Assembly (NCBI GenBank): GCA_963752965.1 | Contig: CAVWAJ010000006.1 | Coordinates: 76,526 to 140,525, forward strand | Direction: 5' to 3' | Source: QHXW01 sp963752965 | GTDB taxonomy: Bacteria; Acidobacteriota; Terriglobia; Bryobacterales; Bryobacteraceae | DNA: 64,000 bases | Shown: piece by piece, positions 24,774 to 33,674 of the stretch | Numbering within the stretch: position 1 is the first letter of the stretch | Layout of the letters: every line of letters starts with the position of its first letter | Position numbers and translations under genes: made by a program | Notes under the pieces: model-generated | Database searches by the model: none | Told to the model about the DNA's origin: nothing | Seen by the model: only the letters and a program-made list of their open reading frames with translations

Positions 24774-26774
24774 TCACCAAGTCGCCACTAGTGTGCTGGC
24801 GACCACAACGATGGCGCCAATTACGATCCAAAGAAGATAGATCTGAGGCGTTCCCACGTGCGTTCTACTTACCTCGTTAGCGGCTTTTTCGAACGCATGA
24901 GCTGCGGGCGTATACAGCCATCTGTCAACGTCGAGCAACCGCCGGATGAAAGCCGGCATCCGCGGCGCGGGCAGCTTCCCAAGCGGATAAACGCCTTGAA
25001 ACGCGTGCTTGAAAGGCAGATAGAAACTGCTGGCAGGATAGCGCACCAGGGCCGGCGCGTGCTCCTCTCCACAGTACCAGACGGGTACGGATCTCACTTT
25101 GGCCCTCAGGGCCCGCTGGATGCCATAGCAGAGCGACGCCAGGATCGCCAGTGCCACCAGGATCGCGAGGGGCCACCAGAACGCAACCGCGGCCCCGTCG
25201 ATCAGCGAGATGCCGCCCCATACCGAGCTGGCAGCCACGGCCGACGCGGGAATGCCACTGAGACCTTCTACCGCCTGCCCGATGAAACGCAGCGCCAGTT
25301 GTGGGAATATCCCGAGCGCGACGCATAGAATGGCCAGCGCGGCCTGCGGCGCAATCATCGATGCCGGCGCCTCTTTCGTGGTCAGATTCTCATCCGCCTT
25401 GCCGAGGAACACGGCCCCGAGCACCTTCAGGAAGGACGCCAGCGTCACCACTGAAATGAACAGCGCGACCAGGCCCAGCACCAGAAACAGCGGGAATCGC
25501 AGTCCCGCTAGTATACATCCGGAAACGATCAGCCACTTGCTGGTGAACCCGTTAAAGGGCGGCACGCCCGCGATGCTCAATGACGCGATCGCCGTCGATC
25601 CCGTCGTATAGGGCATGAATCGGGCCAGCCCGCCCAGCTTGTCCATATCGCGCGTTCCCGTTCGATAGAGCACCGACCCCGCTCCCAGGAACAGGCAGGA
25701 CTTGAAGCACGCATGGTTCACGGCGTGGAGAATGGCGCCCGCCAGGCAGATCGAGGCTAACAACGGAGACGTGGCCAGACAATAAGCGCCCGCGCCCAGT
25801 CCCAGGCACATGTAGCCGATCTGGCCGATCGTGTGGAAGGCCATCAGCCGTTTGATGTCGGTCTGCCGCAGGGCCGTCAGGGTCCCGGCGAACAACGAAC
25901 TCGTGCCCGCCAGCGCGACGACGATCCCCCAAATCCGCAACGATGGCGAAGGCGCCAGGAATGAACAGAATACGCGCACCAGTCCGTAGACTCCGAGTTT
26001 CACCAGCACGCCGGACAGCATGGCGCTCATGCCGGATGGCGCCACCGGATGCGCATCAGGGAGCCAATCTCCCATGGGCAGGATCCCCGCCTTCGTGGCG
26101 AATCCCAGGAACAAAAGAAACGTAACTAGGTGCGCCTCGAACGGTTGCGCCGCCAGAAGTCCGCTTAGAGTCTGCCTGACGGCATCGAAATGAAATGAGC
26201 CTGAGTCTCGCCAAAGCACCAGGGCGGCTGCAACCATGCACAGCGTTGCGCCGTGGGTAATGATGAAGTATTTCAGCCCCGCTCGCTGGCTTGCGGCGCT
26301 CTCTCGCTCATAGGTCACCAGGAAGTAGGACGTCAGCGTCATCGACTCCCAGAAAACGAGCAAACAGAGCAAGTCCGCCGAAGCCAAGACCCCGGTCATG
26401 CTGGCTATGCACAACAGTAACACCGGATAGAACTTTGCGACCTTGTCGCGGGTGTAGCGCTCCATGTACCGGACCGAGTACAGCGTGCTCGCCAGCGACA
26501 CTAGTGCCACGATCGCCAGAAATATCGCGCTCAAAGGATCCACGCGGAGCGTGAGGCCTGCGCCCAGTTGCGGCAGAGAAACGAGAGTGCGTTCGTGCGA
26601 TCCTCCCGTGAACGCGCCGGCCACCGCCAGCCACGTGCTAACGGTGGACGCGGCGGTGAACGCAAAGCTCAGCCATCCGCACAATCTCGGCCGCGCCGAA
26701 AACGCCAGGCTCACGAATGATCCGGCGATCAGGATCAGCATGCTGACTTCTACCAGGTAAACCGCATCGAGCAT
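24774..26774 (-). CDS. hyfB: HyfB-like large antiporter subunit
   Basis: The 666-residue NuoL-related protein has about 14 core helices plus a C-terminal extension of some 150 residues with a long lateral segment and final helix, like E. coli HyfB. Ion-path residues are seen in 'VFWESMTLTSYF' (Glu), 'FATKAGILPMGDWLPDAHP' (Lys) and 'TDIKRLMAFHTIGQIG'. It is the far pump of the membrane arm. Its ATG lies 1 bp after the stop of the preceding antiporter gene. Confidence 0.88.
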   Translation of the reverse strand: MLDAVYLVEVSMLILIAGSFVSLAFSARPRLCGWLSFAFTAASTVSTWLAVAGAFTGGSHERTLVSLPQLGAGLTLRVDPLSAIFLAIVALVSLASTLYSVRYMERYTRDKVAKFYPVLLLCIASMTGVLASADLLCLLVFWESMTLTSYFLVTYERESAASQRAGLKYFIITHGATLCMVAAALVLWRDSGSFHFDAVRQTLSGLLAAQPFEAHLVTFLLFLGFATKAGILPMGDWLPDAHPVAPSGMSAMLSGVLVKLGVYGLVRVFCSFLAPSPSLRIWGIVVALAGTSSLFAGTLTALRQTDIKRLMAFHTIGQIGYMCLGLGAGAYCLATSPLLASICLAGAILHAVNHACFKSCLFLGAGSVLYRTGTRDMDKLGGLARFMPYTTGSTAIASLSIAGVPPFNGFTSKWLIVSGCILAGLRFPLFLVLGLVALFISVVTLASFLKVLGAVFLGKADENLTTKEAPASMIAPQAALAILCVALGIFPQLALRFIGQAVEGLSGIPASAVAASSVWGGISLIDGAAVAFWWPLAILVALAILASLCYGIQRALRAKVRSVPVWYCGEEHAPALVRYPASSFYLPFKHAFQGVYPLGKLPAPRMPAFIRRLLDVDRWLYTPAAHAFEKAANEVSRTHVGTPQIYLLWIVIGAIVVVASTLVATW

Positions 26775-26775
26775 G

Positions 26776-28236
26776 TTACGTCCCCATGTATTGCACCAAG
26801 GGTATTCCGACGAGCGGGGCTGTCAGGCAGCCGATCATCAAAGCGATCAGCGTGGCTCGGAAGGCCCACGGTGGATCGCTCTTGACCGGAACCGGCGCCA
26901 CCACCGCTCCCAAGAATACTTTCTGCGCAACGTAAAGCATCCAACCGAACGAAATCAGCGTCTCGCAAAGAATCAGCGTCAGGATGACCGGCCCCACAGG
27001 TCCTTTCAACCGCATAGCGCCCGCCAGGATCATGAACTTGCTCCAGAAGCAACCCAGCGGCGGCACCCCGGTGACGCTCAGAACCCCGACGAAAAACGCC
27101 GTGGCTGTGATCGGCATGTTTTTGGCCAACCCGCGGATCGCCGATATGCGGCGCGTTCCGGTCATATACGCGATGCCGCCCACGCAGAAGAACAGAGTGG
27201 CTTTGCCGACCCCGTGGCAGAGAATGTGCAAGACGCCTCCGCGAAAGCCCAGCGGCGCTCCCAAAGCTCCAATCGAGATGCCAAGCAGCACGTAACCCAG
27301 GTGGGCGATGGTCGAGTAGGCCAATAGCCGCTTCAGGTCGTCTTGAACGAAGTAGAACGAGAGAGCGACGAAAATCGTGAGCAGCGCCATGCCCGCCATC
27401 AGCGCGGAAATCCCGGGCGACATCGCCCATCCGCTGCTTACCGTCCTGGCCATCAGGTAGACGCCGGCGTTGACCATCGCCGCAGCGTGCAGATACGCGC
27501 TGACGGGAGTCGGGGCCTCCATCGCATCCGGCAGCCACGTGTGCAACGGAACCTGGGCCGCCTTCGCCCACGCCGCAACCAGAATGAAAACGAAAACCCA
27601 ATTCCGAAGGCCATCCGGCAGTCCGGAGAGAGCGGAAAACTCGAATGAGCCCGTTCGCACGAAGAGAATCAGCGTGACCACAACGAGAAAGGCCCCGCCC
27701 GCTTGCGTCATCAGCATCGCCTTGAATCCGGCACGGAGGCTTCGTTCGTCCTGGTAAAAGGAGATCAGCGCCCACGAACACACGGTCGTCAGCTCCCAGA
27801 AAACCAGGAGCTGCAGAAAATTAGGCGAGAGCACCACTCCCACCATGCTGCTGATGAACAACAGGAGCCAGAAGTAATACCGGCCATACTCCTGGCTCCC
27901 TACCGGGTGCTCTCGATTCCTTTCGGTCAGATAGGAGGTCGAATAAAGCACCGTCAGCAGCCCGATCGGCGCTACCACAAGCAACATCAATAAGGCCAGC
28001 GGATCGATTACTATGCCGAACACCGGCGCCGAAACCATGCCGTGCAGCCACGGAAGGTCGCCCACAACCGTCCGGTGAGAGGTCCCGAAACCGGAAATCG
28101 CCACCCACGCGGCCGCGGCTGTAACAAGAGTGGCGATTACCAGGGCAGCCGCTCGGGTCCTCTCCTTCAGGAACACACACAGAAGCGACCCCGCCGCGGG
28201 CAGCGCAATCATCACAATGCCGAGTGAGGGGATCAT
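26776..28236 (-). CDS. hyfD: HyfD-like antiporter subunit
   Basis: The 486-residue NuoL/N-type membrane protein has about 14 helices. Ion-path residues occur in 'VFWELTTVCSWALISFYQ' (Glu), 'WAKAAQVPLHTWLPDAMEA' (Lys) and 'QDDLKRLLAYSTIAHLGYV'. Size agrees with HyfD. With the other two antiporters it gives the three-pump arrangement of Hyf (hydrogenase 4), not the single-pump Hyc complex. The start overlaps the protease gene by 4 bp. Confidence 0.85.
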   Translation of the reverse strand: MIPSLGIVMIALPAAGSLLCVFLKERTRAAALVIATLVTAAAAWVAISGFGTSHRTVVGDLPWLHGMVSAPVFGIVIDPLALLMLLVVAPIGLLTVLYSTSYLTERNREHPVGSQEYGRYYFWLLLFISSMVGVVLSPNFLQLLVFWELTTVCSWALISFYQDERSLRAGFKAMLMTQAGGAFLVVVTLILFVRTGSFEFSALSGLPDGLRNWVFVFILVAAWAKAAQVPLHTWLPDAMEAPTPVSAYLHAAAMVNAGVYLMARTVSSGWAMSPGISALMAGMALLTIFVALSFYFVQDDLKRLLAYSTIAHLGYVLLGISIGALGAPLGFRGGVLHILCHGVGKATLFFCVGGIAYMTGTRRISAIRGLAKNMPITATAFFVGVLSVTGVPPLGCFWSKFMILAGAMRLKGPVGPVILTLILCETLISFGWMLYVAQKVFLGAVVAPVPVKSDPPWAFRATLIALMIGCLTAPLVGIPLVQYMGT

Positions 28237-28757
28237 GCGGACACCTCTCCCCTCAAGGAACCGGCGGCGACGCCGTGTCTGGACGCCCGGCTTGCCGCAA
28301 GAGCGCGGTTCAACATACCAGCGACGTGGGCGACGCCCGCTGCGACAGCATCGCTCATGGGTCTTAGAAACTCCGTATGAACCGGCTGAATGCCAATCGC
28401 GAACACGCGTGCCCGAGTCTCATGCTCGAGAATGCCCATTAGGAGGCTAAGGGGCGCGCGGTGCGTGCTCGGGCAGTATCCGGCGATTTGATCCCGATCC
28501 AGAAGCGCAACGGAACCGGGCGCAGAATCCAAATTCACGCTATCGATCAGCACGATTGTATTGGGCAGTTGATTCACTACTAGCGGCAGATAATTCTCTG
28601 GAACATCCTGGGCGTCGATCACGCACGCACCGGGCGACGCGACGATCCGTCTGGCGACCAGGCTCCCAGCCGCGTCGTCGCCACGCAATGGGTTGCCAAT
28701 GCCCATCACCACCACGACGCCTTGCATCCGGGCGGCAAGCTGTTCATCCGGATTCAT
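28233..28757 (-). CDS. [NiFe] hydrogenase maturation protease (HycI/HyaD family)
   Basis: The 174-residue endopeptidase trims the C-terminal tail of the large subunit after nickel insertion. The motif 'VMGIGNPLRGDDAAG' with its nickel-sensing Asp/Glu, 'LIDSVNLDSAPG' and 'THRAPLSLLMGILE' with the conserved His are clear. Start is ATG 28757 or a GTG at 28775 that overlaps the preceding stop. Its substrate is probably HyfG from the same operon. Confidence 0.9.
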   Translation of the reverse strand: MNPDEQLAARMQGVVVVMGIGNPLRGDDAAGSLVARRIVASPGACVIDAQDVPENYLPLVVNQLPNTIVLIDSVNLDSAPGSVALLDRDQIAGYCPSTHRAPLSLLMGILEHETRARVFAIGIQPVHTEFLRPMSDAVAAGVAHVAGMLNRALAASRASRHGVAAGSLRGEVSA

Positions 28758-28771
28758 GTCGCCGTCGTTTT

Positions 28772-29596
28772 TCACTCGACCATCTCCCGGATCTGCTTGA
28801 AATTGAAAACCGGCCCGTCCCGGCACACATACCGATGGCCGATCGCGCAGTGGTTGCACTTGCCGATCCCACATTGCATCATTCGTTCCAGCGTCGAAAT
28901 CACGGACTCCTCCTGGAATCCACGCAAGAGCAGATCCTGGACAACGAAGTTGATCATGATCGGCGGGCCGCAGACGTAAGCGATCGTGTTTTCCGGCCTC
29001 AGCGTTGTCTTCGCGAATAGAATGGGCACTATCCCCACATTGCCGGTCCAGCCGGGCAGGGCGGCGTCCACCGTCACGTGGAGTTCGACGCCCTCAGTCG
29101 TTTCCCACTCCTTGAGCTCGTCCTTGTAGACCAGATCCTCAGGCGTCCGGGCGCCGTAAAGAATGGTCACATTCCTGAACTGGTCTCGTTCGTCCATAAC
29201 GTTGCGGATCAAACTGCGGAGTGGAGGCAGTCCGATGCCGCCAGCCACAAACAGTAAGTTCTTTCCGCGTGCGCCTCCCACGTCAAAACCGTTGCCGAAG
29301 GGGCCGCGTATCCCCACCTCTGCGCCCAGCCCGAGCTGGTGCAATGCATATGTCAGCGTCCCCACACGCCGGATTGTGGTTTCAAATGCGCCCGGCCGCG
29401 TCGGGCTCGATGCGATGCAAAACGGAGCCTCGCCATAGCCGAACACCGAAAGTTCCACAAACTGTCCGGGAAGGAAACGAAATGCCTCTGAATCTTCCGG
29501 CGTGCGGAAACGCAACGCGAACGTCTTGGTGTCAGGCGTCTCGTCTCGCACTGCGTCTATTCGGGCGATACGTGGAAGGAACACGTCAGAGTTCAT
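28772..29596 (-). CDS. FAD/NAD(P)-binding electron-transfer subunit (sulfhydrogenase gamma/AsrB-like)
   Basis: The 274-residue flavoprotein is like HydG/HyhG of group 3b hydrogenases, AsrB and PyrK. It has an FAD-binding barrel (about 8-100, with 'APFCIASSP' in place of RxYS), an NAD(P) site ('VAGGIGLPPLRSL', 119-131; 'YVCGPPIM', 207-214) and a [2Fe-2S] set C242, C247, C250 and C258. It probably exchanges hydride with NAD(P)H in the cytosol and passes single electrons to the FeS partner. It overlaps the upstream gene by 11 bp. Confidence 0.88.
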   Translation of the reverse strand: MNSDVFLPRIARIDAVRDETPDTKTFALRFRTPEDSEAFRFLPGQFVELSVFGYGEAPFCIASSPTRPGAFETTIRRVGTLTYALHQLGLGAEVGIRGPFGNGFDVGGARGKNLLFVAGGIGLPPLRSLIRNVMDERDQFRNVTILYGARTPEDLVYKDELKEWETTEGVELHVTVDAALPGWTGNVGIVPILFAKTTLRPENTIAYVCGPPIMINFVVQDLLLRGFQEESVISTLERMMQCGIGKCNHCAIGHRYVCRDGPVFNFKQIREMVE

Positions 29597-30638
29597 GCCA
29601 AGCCCTCTTCCGGATCGCGGCGACGACCGCGGGCATGTTCGTGGCGCCCAAACATGCCTGGATGCAACGCCCGCAGCCGACGCACCCTGTCATGCCATCG
29701 CGCAAGTAATACTGAGCGCTCACTTTGTGAAAGAAGCGGCGTTTCATCCTCTCCCCGTGTTGCGAGCGGGGATTGTGTCCCGAGGCCTCCATCGTGAATG
29801 ATGCGTATTGACACGAGTCCCAGGTGCGGCACCGCGTCCATGTCCCATCGCCGTCCCGGTCCCGTACGCTGAAGCAGTAACAGGTGGGACAGATAAAACT
29901 GCACCCGCCGCACTCCAGGCACCAGTTGCCCATCTTGTCCCATAACGCGTCGTCCACTCTCCTGGTGGAGATACGCCTCATGGCCGACCCAAAGTGGCAC
30001 GTCTCCTCCCCAAGACATCGCCTCGCTTCTGTCTCCAGGGTCTTTCGCTGCTGGATCTCATCCTCCGTGGCCGGGCCGAAAAGGCCCATCGCATCCGACA
30101 ACGCTGCTTGCCCTTTCTCGCTGCCGATCTCGGCCAGGTACTTCTCCCCCAAGTCCGTCAACTGAACGTCATAGCCGCTCGTCAGGAACGGGCCCGAGTC
30201 GCTGCAAACGCAGAAGCCCAATGTGCAGGGTGTGGTGCACCCGAGGCTGATCACCGTGAGGTTTTCCGCGCGGCGCAGGTAGGATGCGTCGGACGGCTCC
30301 ATCTCGAACATCTGCGTCAAGTACGCGATTGCTTTGGTATCGCAGGGACGGACGTTGAACAGGACACGCCGCTTGTCGTCGTAGATCGGAGCAACCTCTG
30401 TTCCTTGCGGGGTGAGCTGGATTTTGACGATCGGCTCGGTCTGCGGCAGCACGAATTGCTTTGGCGGTGAAAGAGGATTCTCGAAACTCCACAGCACCTG
30501 CTCAGGGGAATCGATTCTCGAAAAGACCACCTCCCCGCACGGCCCGGCGGCCGGAGCGATCACCTCTGCCCCTTCTAACAACTTCGCCAGCCATCCGGCG
30601 ACGTCGTGCTTTCGAATGGTAAGGACCAGGGACTCCAT
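29586..30638 (-). CDS. 4Fe-4S dicluster subunit (sulfhydrogenase beta/AsrA-like)
   Basis: The 350-residue protein resembles HydB/HyhB and anaerobic sulfite reductase subunit A. Two [4Fe-4S] motifs are present: C240-C243-C246-C250 and C319-C322-C325-C329. Extra Cys near 'CTTPCTLGFCVC' (134-145) are typical too. It wires the flavin subunit to other FeS proteins. ATG 30638 is preferred, 1 bp past the stop of the molybdopterin gene, over a TTG at 30653. Its joining to a group 4 membrane hydrogenase instead of group 3b subunits is unusual. Confidence 0.87.
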   Translation of the reverse strand: MESLVLTIRKHDVAGWLAKLLEGAEVIAPAAGPCGEVVFSRIDSPEQVLWSFENPLSPPKQFVLPQTEPIVKIQLTPQGTEVAPIYDDKRRVLFNVRPCDTKAIAYLTQMFEMEPSDASYLRRAENLTVISLGCTTPCTLGFCVCSDSGPFLTSGYDVQLTDLGEKYLAEIGSEKGQAALSDAMGLFGPATEDEIQQRKTLETEARRCLGEETCHFGSAMRRISTRRVDDALWDKMGNWCLECGGCSFICPTCYCFSVRDRDGDGTWTRCRTWDSCQYASFTMEASGHNPRSQHGERMKRRFFHKVSAQYYLRDGMTGCVGCGRCIQACLGATNMPAVVAAIRKRAWHEL

Positions 30639-30639
30639 T

Positions 30640-32550
30640 TCAAGCTCGCTCAACGTTCACTGCCGTGACTCCGTCTTCACCGAGTACGTTCGACAGGCAA
30701 TCGCGGAACCCGTAGGGCGCCAGTAGGGCCCCGCGCCGCAGCTCCGTCCGCGGTCGGATCGGAACGGTAGCTTCTCCATGGGCGGAAGTCAGTTTCACAC
30801 GCCACCCGGCGCGAACGCCTAGCGCATCCGCATCCTCGCTGTTCATTTCTACGAAACCGCCGGGAAACAGCCTGCGTGCTGACTGATGGTCGCGGTTCAA
30901 GGTTGGAGAAAACGAAACCAGCGTGTCGTCGGCCCAGTCAAACGCGCCGTCCTGCGCCAGCACATAGCGGCGCTCCGCGGACGTCCCTTCTTGCGTCCCG
31001 GCGGCTTGGAGCGCGAATGGGGCCCACTCCGGCTCCTCTACGAAAGACGAACTCCATCCCTCGTCCAATATCCGTGGTGACAACGCTGCATACCGCGGCA
31101 CCGCCTGCGCGATTTCGCGAAAAACCTCGCCGACGGAACTCAACGCGGCCCCTGCTTCGAACCGGGCGCAAAGCTCGGCCAGCACCTTCCAGCCGTCCCG
31201 GGCCTCCCCTGGAGGAGCGGCCGTTGCGCGCACTGTCTGGACCCTGCCCTCCATATTCGTGAGGGTTCCTTCGGTCTCCGCGTAGCTGGCAACCGGTAGC
31301 GCGGCGTGTGCGGCTCTCATCGCCGGCGTGACAAACGCGTCCAACACCACCAGGAACTCCAGCCGCTCCATAGCCGCGCGAGCTTGCTGTCCCGCCGGCA
31401 GCGCTGCTGCGGGATCCTCCGCCAGTACAATCAGTCCACTAACGGATTCGAGCATCCTCGCCGCGTCCAGTCCGCGGCCCGGAGGCGCCGGTTTTCTCCA
31501 CACCCGCTGCAGGCGCTGTCTAGCTTCGCGGTCATCGATGCGCGCGTAACCAGGCAGCCGATCCGGAGCCACTCCCATGTCGCACGCTCCGCGTACGTTG
31601 CTCCGCGCCAACAGCGGCAGCAATCCGCTGCCCGGCCTGCCCAAATGTCCTGTGATTGCGGCCAGCGAAGCCAATGCCGCGGCATTCCTTCGGAGCCGGT
31701 CCGCGGGGCCGCCGGTGGGCCCCATCAGGAACACTGCCCGCTCAGCGGCAATCCACTCTGCCGCCGCGCGCATCTCATCAGTCGTGTTCACATCCGCCAA
31801 GTCGCGCCGCAGGGAGTCATAACCTGTACACGAACCCGCTGCCTGTCGGCGTTCCACCAGACCTACGCGAACTGCCGCTGCCAGCAGATTGTTAAGCGCC
31901 TCTCCTTCGCATCCGGGAGCGACCTGTAGAAAGCACGATGCCAACCGGCCCATCTGCGTGCGTGCGCACCCGATGACGATCAGCCTGGCGCCCCTCTCGA
32001 TCGCTCTCATCGCCGACGACGCCGCGCGGGGATGGGTTTTCGCCAAGTTGCCTTCCACCAGCACGATCGTGTCGGCCGATTCGATGTCCGCCAGGTGGAT
32101 GGAATGAGAGGAATCGCCGGTGACGTCCCCCACCCCGGCCAGCAGCGGCCGGCACAGTGAGTGGTAGCAGAAATCGACGTGATTGGTTTCGAGACCCGCC
32201 CTCGCCAGTCGGCTGGCCAGGTAGTTCTCCTCGTTGGTAGCTCGCGGCGAGCCGAGCACCCCAATCGGCCTGCCCGCCTCCATCAGTTCCCGCAGTCTCT
32301 CGGCGATATGATCTAGCGCCGCACCCCAGGAAATCGCCTCCTGGTTTCCATTCCGCCTGACCATGGGCCGCAGCGCCCGGTTGCCCCATAGGGCAGCTTC
32401 ATGGGCGCTCCACCCTCTGGAGCAGATCTTCCCCCCGGCAACCGGATGAGTCCGGCTCGGTGCCACGCCAACCAGGCCGCCATCCCTCGCCAGTAGGAAA
32501 ACTCCACAGCCGCAAGCGCAAAAAGGGCATGTTGTGGGAATGCTCAACAT
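30640..32550 (-). CDS. Molybdopterin oxidoreductase, formate dehydrogenase alpha-like
   Basis: The 636-residue bis-MGD protein has an N-terminal [4Fe-4S] site (C8, C11, C15 and C43), 'TNEENYLASRLARAGLETNHVD' in part, 'LVEGNLAKTHP' and a C-terminal molydopterin-dinucleotide barrel ('EMNSEDADALGVRAGW'). It looks like FdhA/FdhF, but where those have (Sec/Cys)-His after 'NNVD.CAR' this protein reads 'NHVDFCYHSLCRPL', with Leu132-Cys133 at the aligned place. It is shorter than most FdhA. It may oxidise formate in altered form, have another substrate, or serve electron transfer only. It heads the operon, with 'ggggagg' before ATG 32550. Confidence 0.82.
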   Translation of the reverse strand: MLSIPTTCPFCACGCGVFLLARDGGLVGVAPSRTHPVAGGKICSRGWSAHEAALWGNRALRPMVRRNGNQEAISWGAALDHIAERLRELMEAGRPIGVLGSPRATNEENYLASRLARAGLETNHVDFCYHSLCRPLLAGVGDVTGDSSHSIHLADIESADTIVLVEGNLAKTHPRAASSAMRAIERGARLIVIGCARTQMGRLASCFLQVAPGCEGEALNNLLAAAVRVGLVERRQAAGSCTGYDSLRRDLADVNTTDEMRAAAEWIAAERAVFLMGPTGGPADRLRRNAAALASLAAITGHLGRPGSGLLPLLARSNVRGACDMGVAPDRLPGYARIDDREARQRLQRVWRKPAPPGRGLDAARMLESVSGLIVLAEDPAAALPAGQQARAAMERLEFLVVLDAFVTPAMRAAHAALPVASYAETEGTLTNMEGRVQTVRATAAPPGEARDGWKVLAELCARFEAGAALSSVGEVFREIAQAVPRYAALSPRILDEGWSSSFVEEPEWAPFALQAAGTQEGTSAERRYVLAQDGAFDWADDTLVSFSPTLNRDHQSARRLFPGGFVEMNSEDADALGVRAGWRVKLTSAHGEATVPIRPRTELRRGALLAPYGFRDCLSNVLGEDGVTAVNVERA

Positions 32551-32856
32551 CTAGAGCCTCCCCTTCGGACGATCGACAGGCAAATCTCGGTCTCGAGCGG
32601 AACCGCTGAGGTTCCCACTCGCCATTCAGGGAGGCACTTCAGCGCCGATAAGTTTTCGGCTGCATGGAATCCTCTTTTACAAAAAAAGAGTATAAGGTCC
32701 TTAAAACTGTTGAAGCGGGCTCGATAGGAGCTCGCCTTGGCCAGGATTCCATCTTCGGGCACAGTGTGCACTCTTTTCCACACCAAGTCAATGGGCATCA
32801 ACACGGGTGTCAATAAGTCAACAAAGTCCATCCCCGATTTGCCTTTCTACAAAAGC
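32551..32856 (-). promoter_or_regulatory. Upstream region of hydrogenase operon
   Basis: This 306-bp gap lies ahead of the 13.6-kb operon. Read on the minus strand it holds an AT-rich patch with 'ttatact' (about 32690), a possible -10 element, and farther up spaced TTGAC/TTGAT/TTGAC words (about 32787-32815) that may be regulator sites. I do not see a consensus CRP or FNR palindrome. The assignment as promoter region rests mainly on position. Confidence 0.4.
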
Positions 32857-33351
32857 TTACGAATGCGCCCCGGGAGCGACGATACAGTCCTCGCGTCCGT
32901 AGACCTCCAGCAATTGCCGGCGCGTGGTCTGCAGCCGTTCGTCAATGAGGCGGCTAAAGCGAGCGAGCAACTGATAACCCAGTTCGTGGTCGTGCTCGCA
33001 TTTTTCGCGCAGGCATCGCGCGTCCAACGCCACGGCGCGGACGGCGTCCATTGCCTTGGCATCGAAGTGCCATCGATACGGTGGCACCACCCACGACCAG
33101 CCGAGGATATTGCCCTCTTGCAGCGTCTCAATACGCAAGCCGCCGTGATGGGGGGCATAGACTTCCAGCGTCACCTGCCCCGATCGGATGAGATAAAAGG
33201 AATCCGCCTGCTCGCCTTCACGGCAGAGATACTCACCGGGGTGAAACACTCGATTGCTAGCGCACGAGACCAATATCGTAATGAGTTTAGACTCCAGACC
33301 AGTGAAAAACGGCTGGGTGCTTATCACTTCTTCCATGGTTCCAATGGCCAT
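32857..33351 (-). CDS. Stand-alone cyclic-nucleotide-binding domain protein
   Basis: The 164-residue protein is a single cNMP-binding beta-roll ('FHPGEYLCREGEQADSFYLI', 'GQVTLEVYAP') followed by helices to the end. There is no helix-turn-helix domain, so it is not a complete Crp/Fnr regulator. Proteins of this shape are common beside Hdr and group 3b hydrogenase genes; their role is unknown. 'ggagaag' precedes ATG 33351. It could share a transcript with the hydrogenase operon 306 bp downstream. Confidence 0.82.
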   Translation of the reverse strand: MAIGTMEEVISTQPFFTGLESKLITILVSCASNRVFHPGEYLCREGEQADSFYLIRSGQVTLEVYAPHHGGLRIETLQEGNILGWSWVVPPYRWHFDAKAMDAVRAVALDARCLREKCEHDHELGYQLLARFSRLIDERLQTTRRQLLEVYGREDCIVAPGAHS

Positions 33352-33406
33352 AACTTCTCCTTCAACGGATTACCGATGCCGGACCTAACAATTCCTCAAT
33401 TTGCGG

Positions 33407-33674
33407 TTAGGATCCCGCCAACCGCTGGATAGTTTCACGAATCAGTTTCTCAACCACGGGCACAGACGCCCTCCAGCCGGGTCCATAGCGCCACCGACCG
33501 TGCGACAGTCGGCTGCTTCAACCGCGAAGATCATCACCTCCTGCGCAACCGGAAGACCCAGCTTTCTCGCCACGGCAAGGGTTTCGAACAACCCGATGGA
33601 ATGAGGAGAAGCTCCGGGCGTCCCCGCAAAATCATTTTCGTGCAGTTGATAGATGGTCCCAGGGCGCTACACTG
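33407..33674 (-). pseudogene. Second hydrogenase maturation protease, C-terminal remnant
   Basis: In a frame different from the HdrC piece ahead of it, the sequence reads 'YQLHENDFAGTPGASPHSIG' and 'EVMIFAVEAADCRTV', the central and C-terminal parts of HyaD/HycI proteases, where the 'SPH..GL' stretch contains the conserved His. A further frame change near 33466 leads to 'PVVEKLIRETIQRLAGS' and a stop at 33407. The N-terminal half with the nickel-sensing Asp is gone. A second protease implies a second hydrogenase once stood here. Confidence 0.7.

Noticed and set aside
32737..32830. CRP binding site, suggested by 'tgtgg ... cgcaca'-like words
   Set aside because: Half-site spacing is 10 bases, not 8, and symmetry is poor.
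32544..32831. 95-codon minus-strand frame upstream of the hydrogenase operon
   Set aside because: It overlaps the operon's start and promoter region and shows no family-like pattern.
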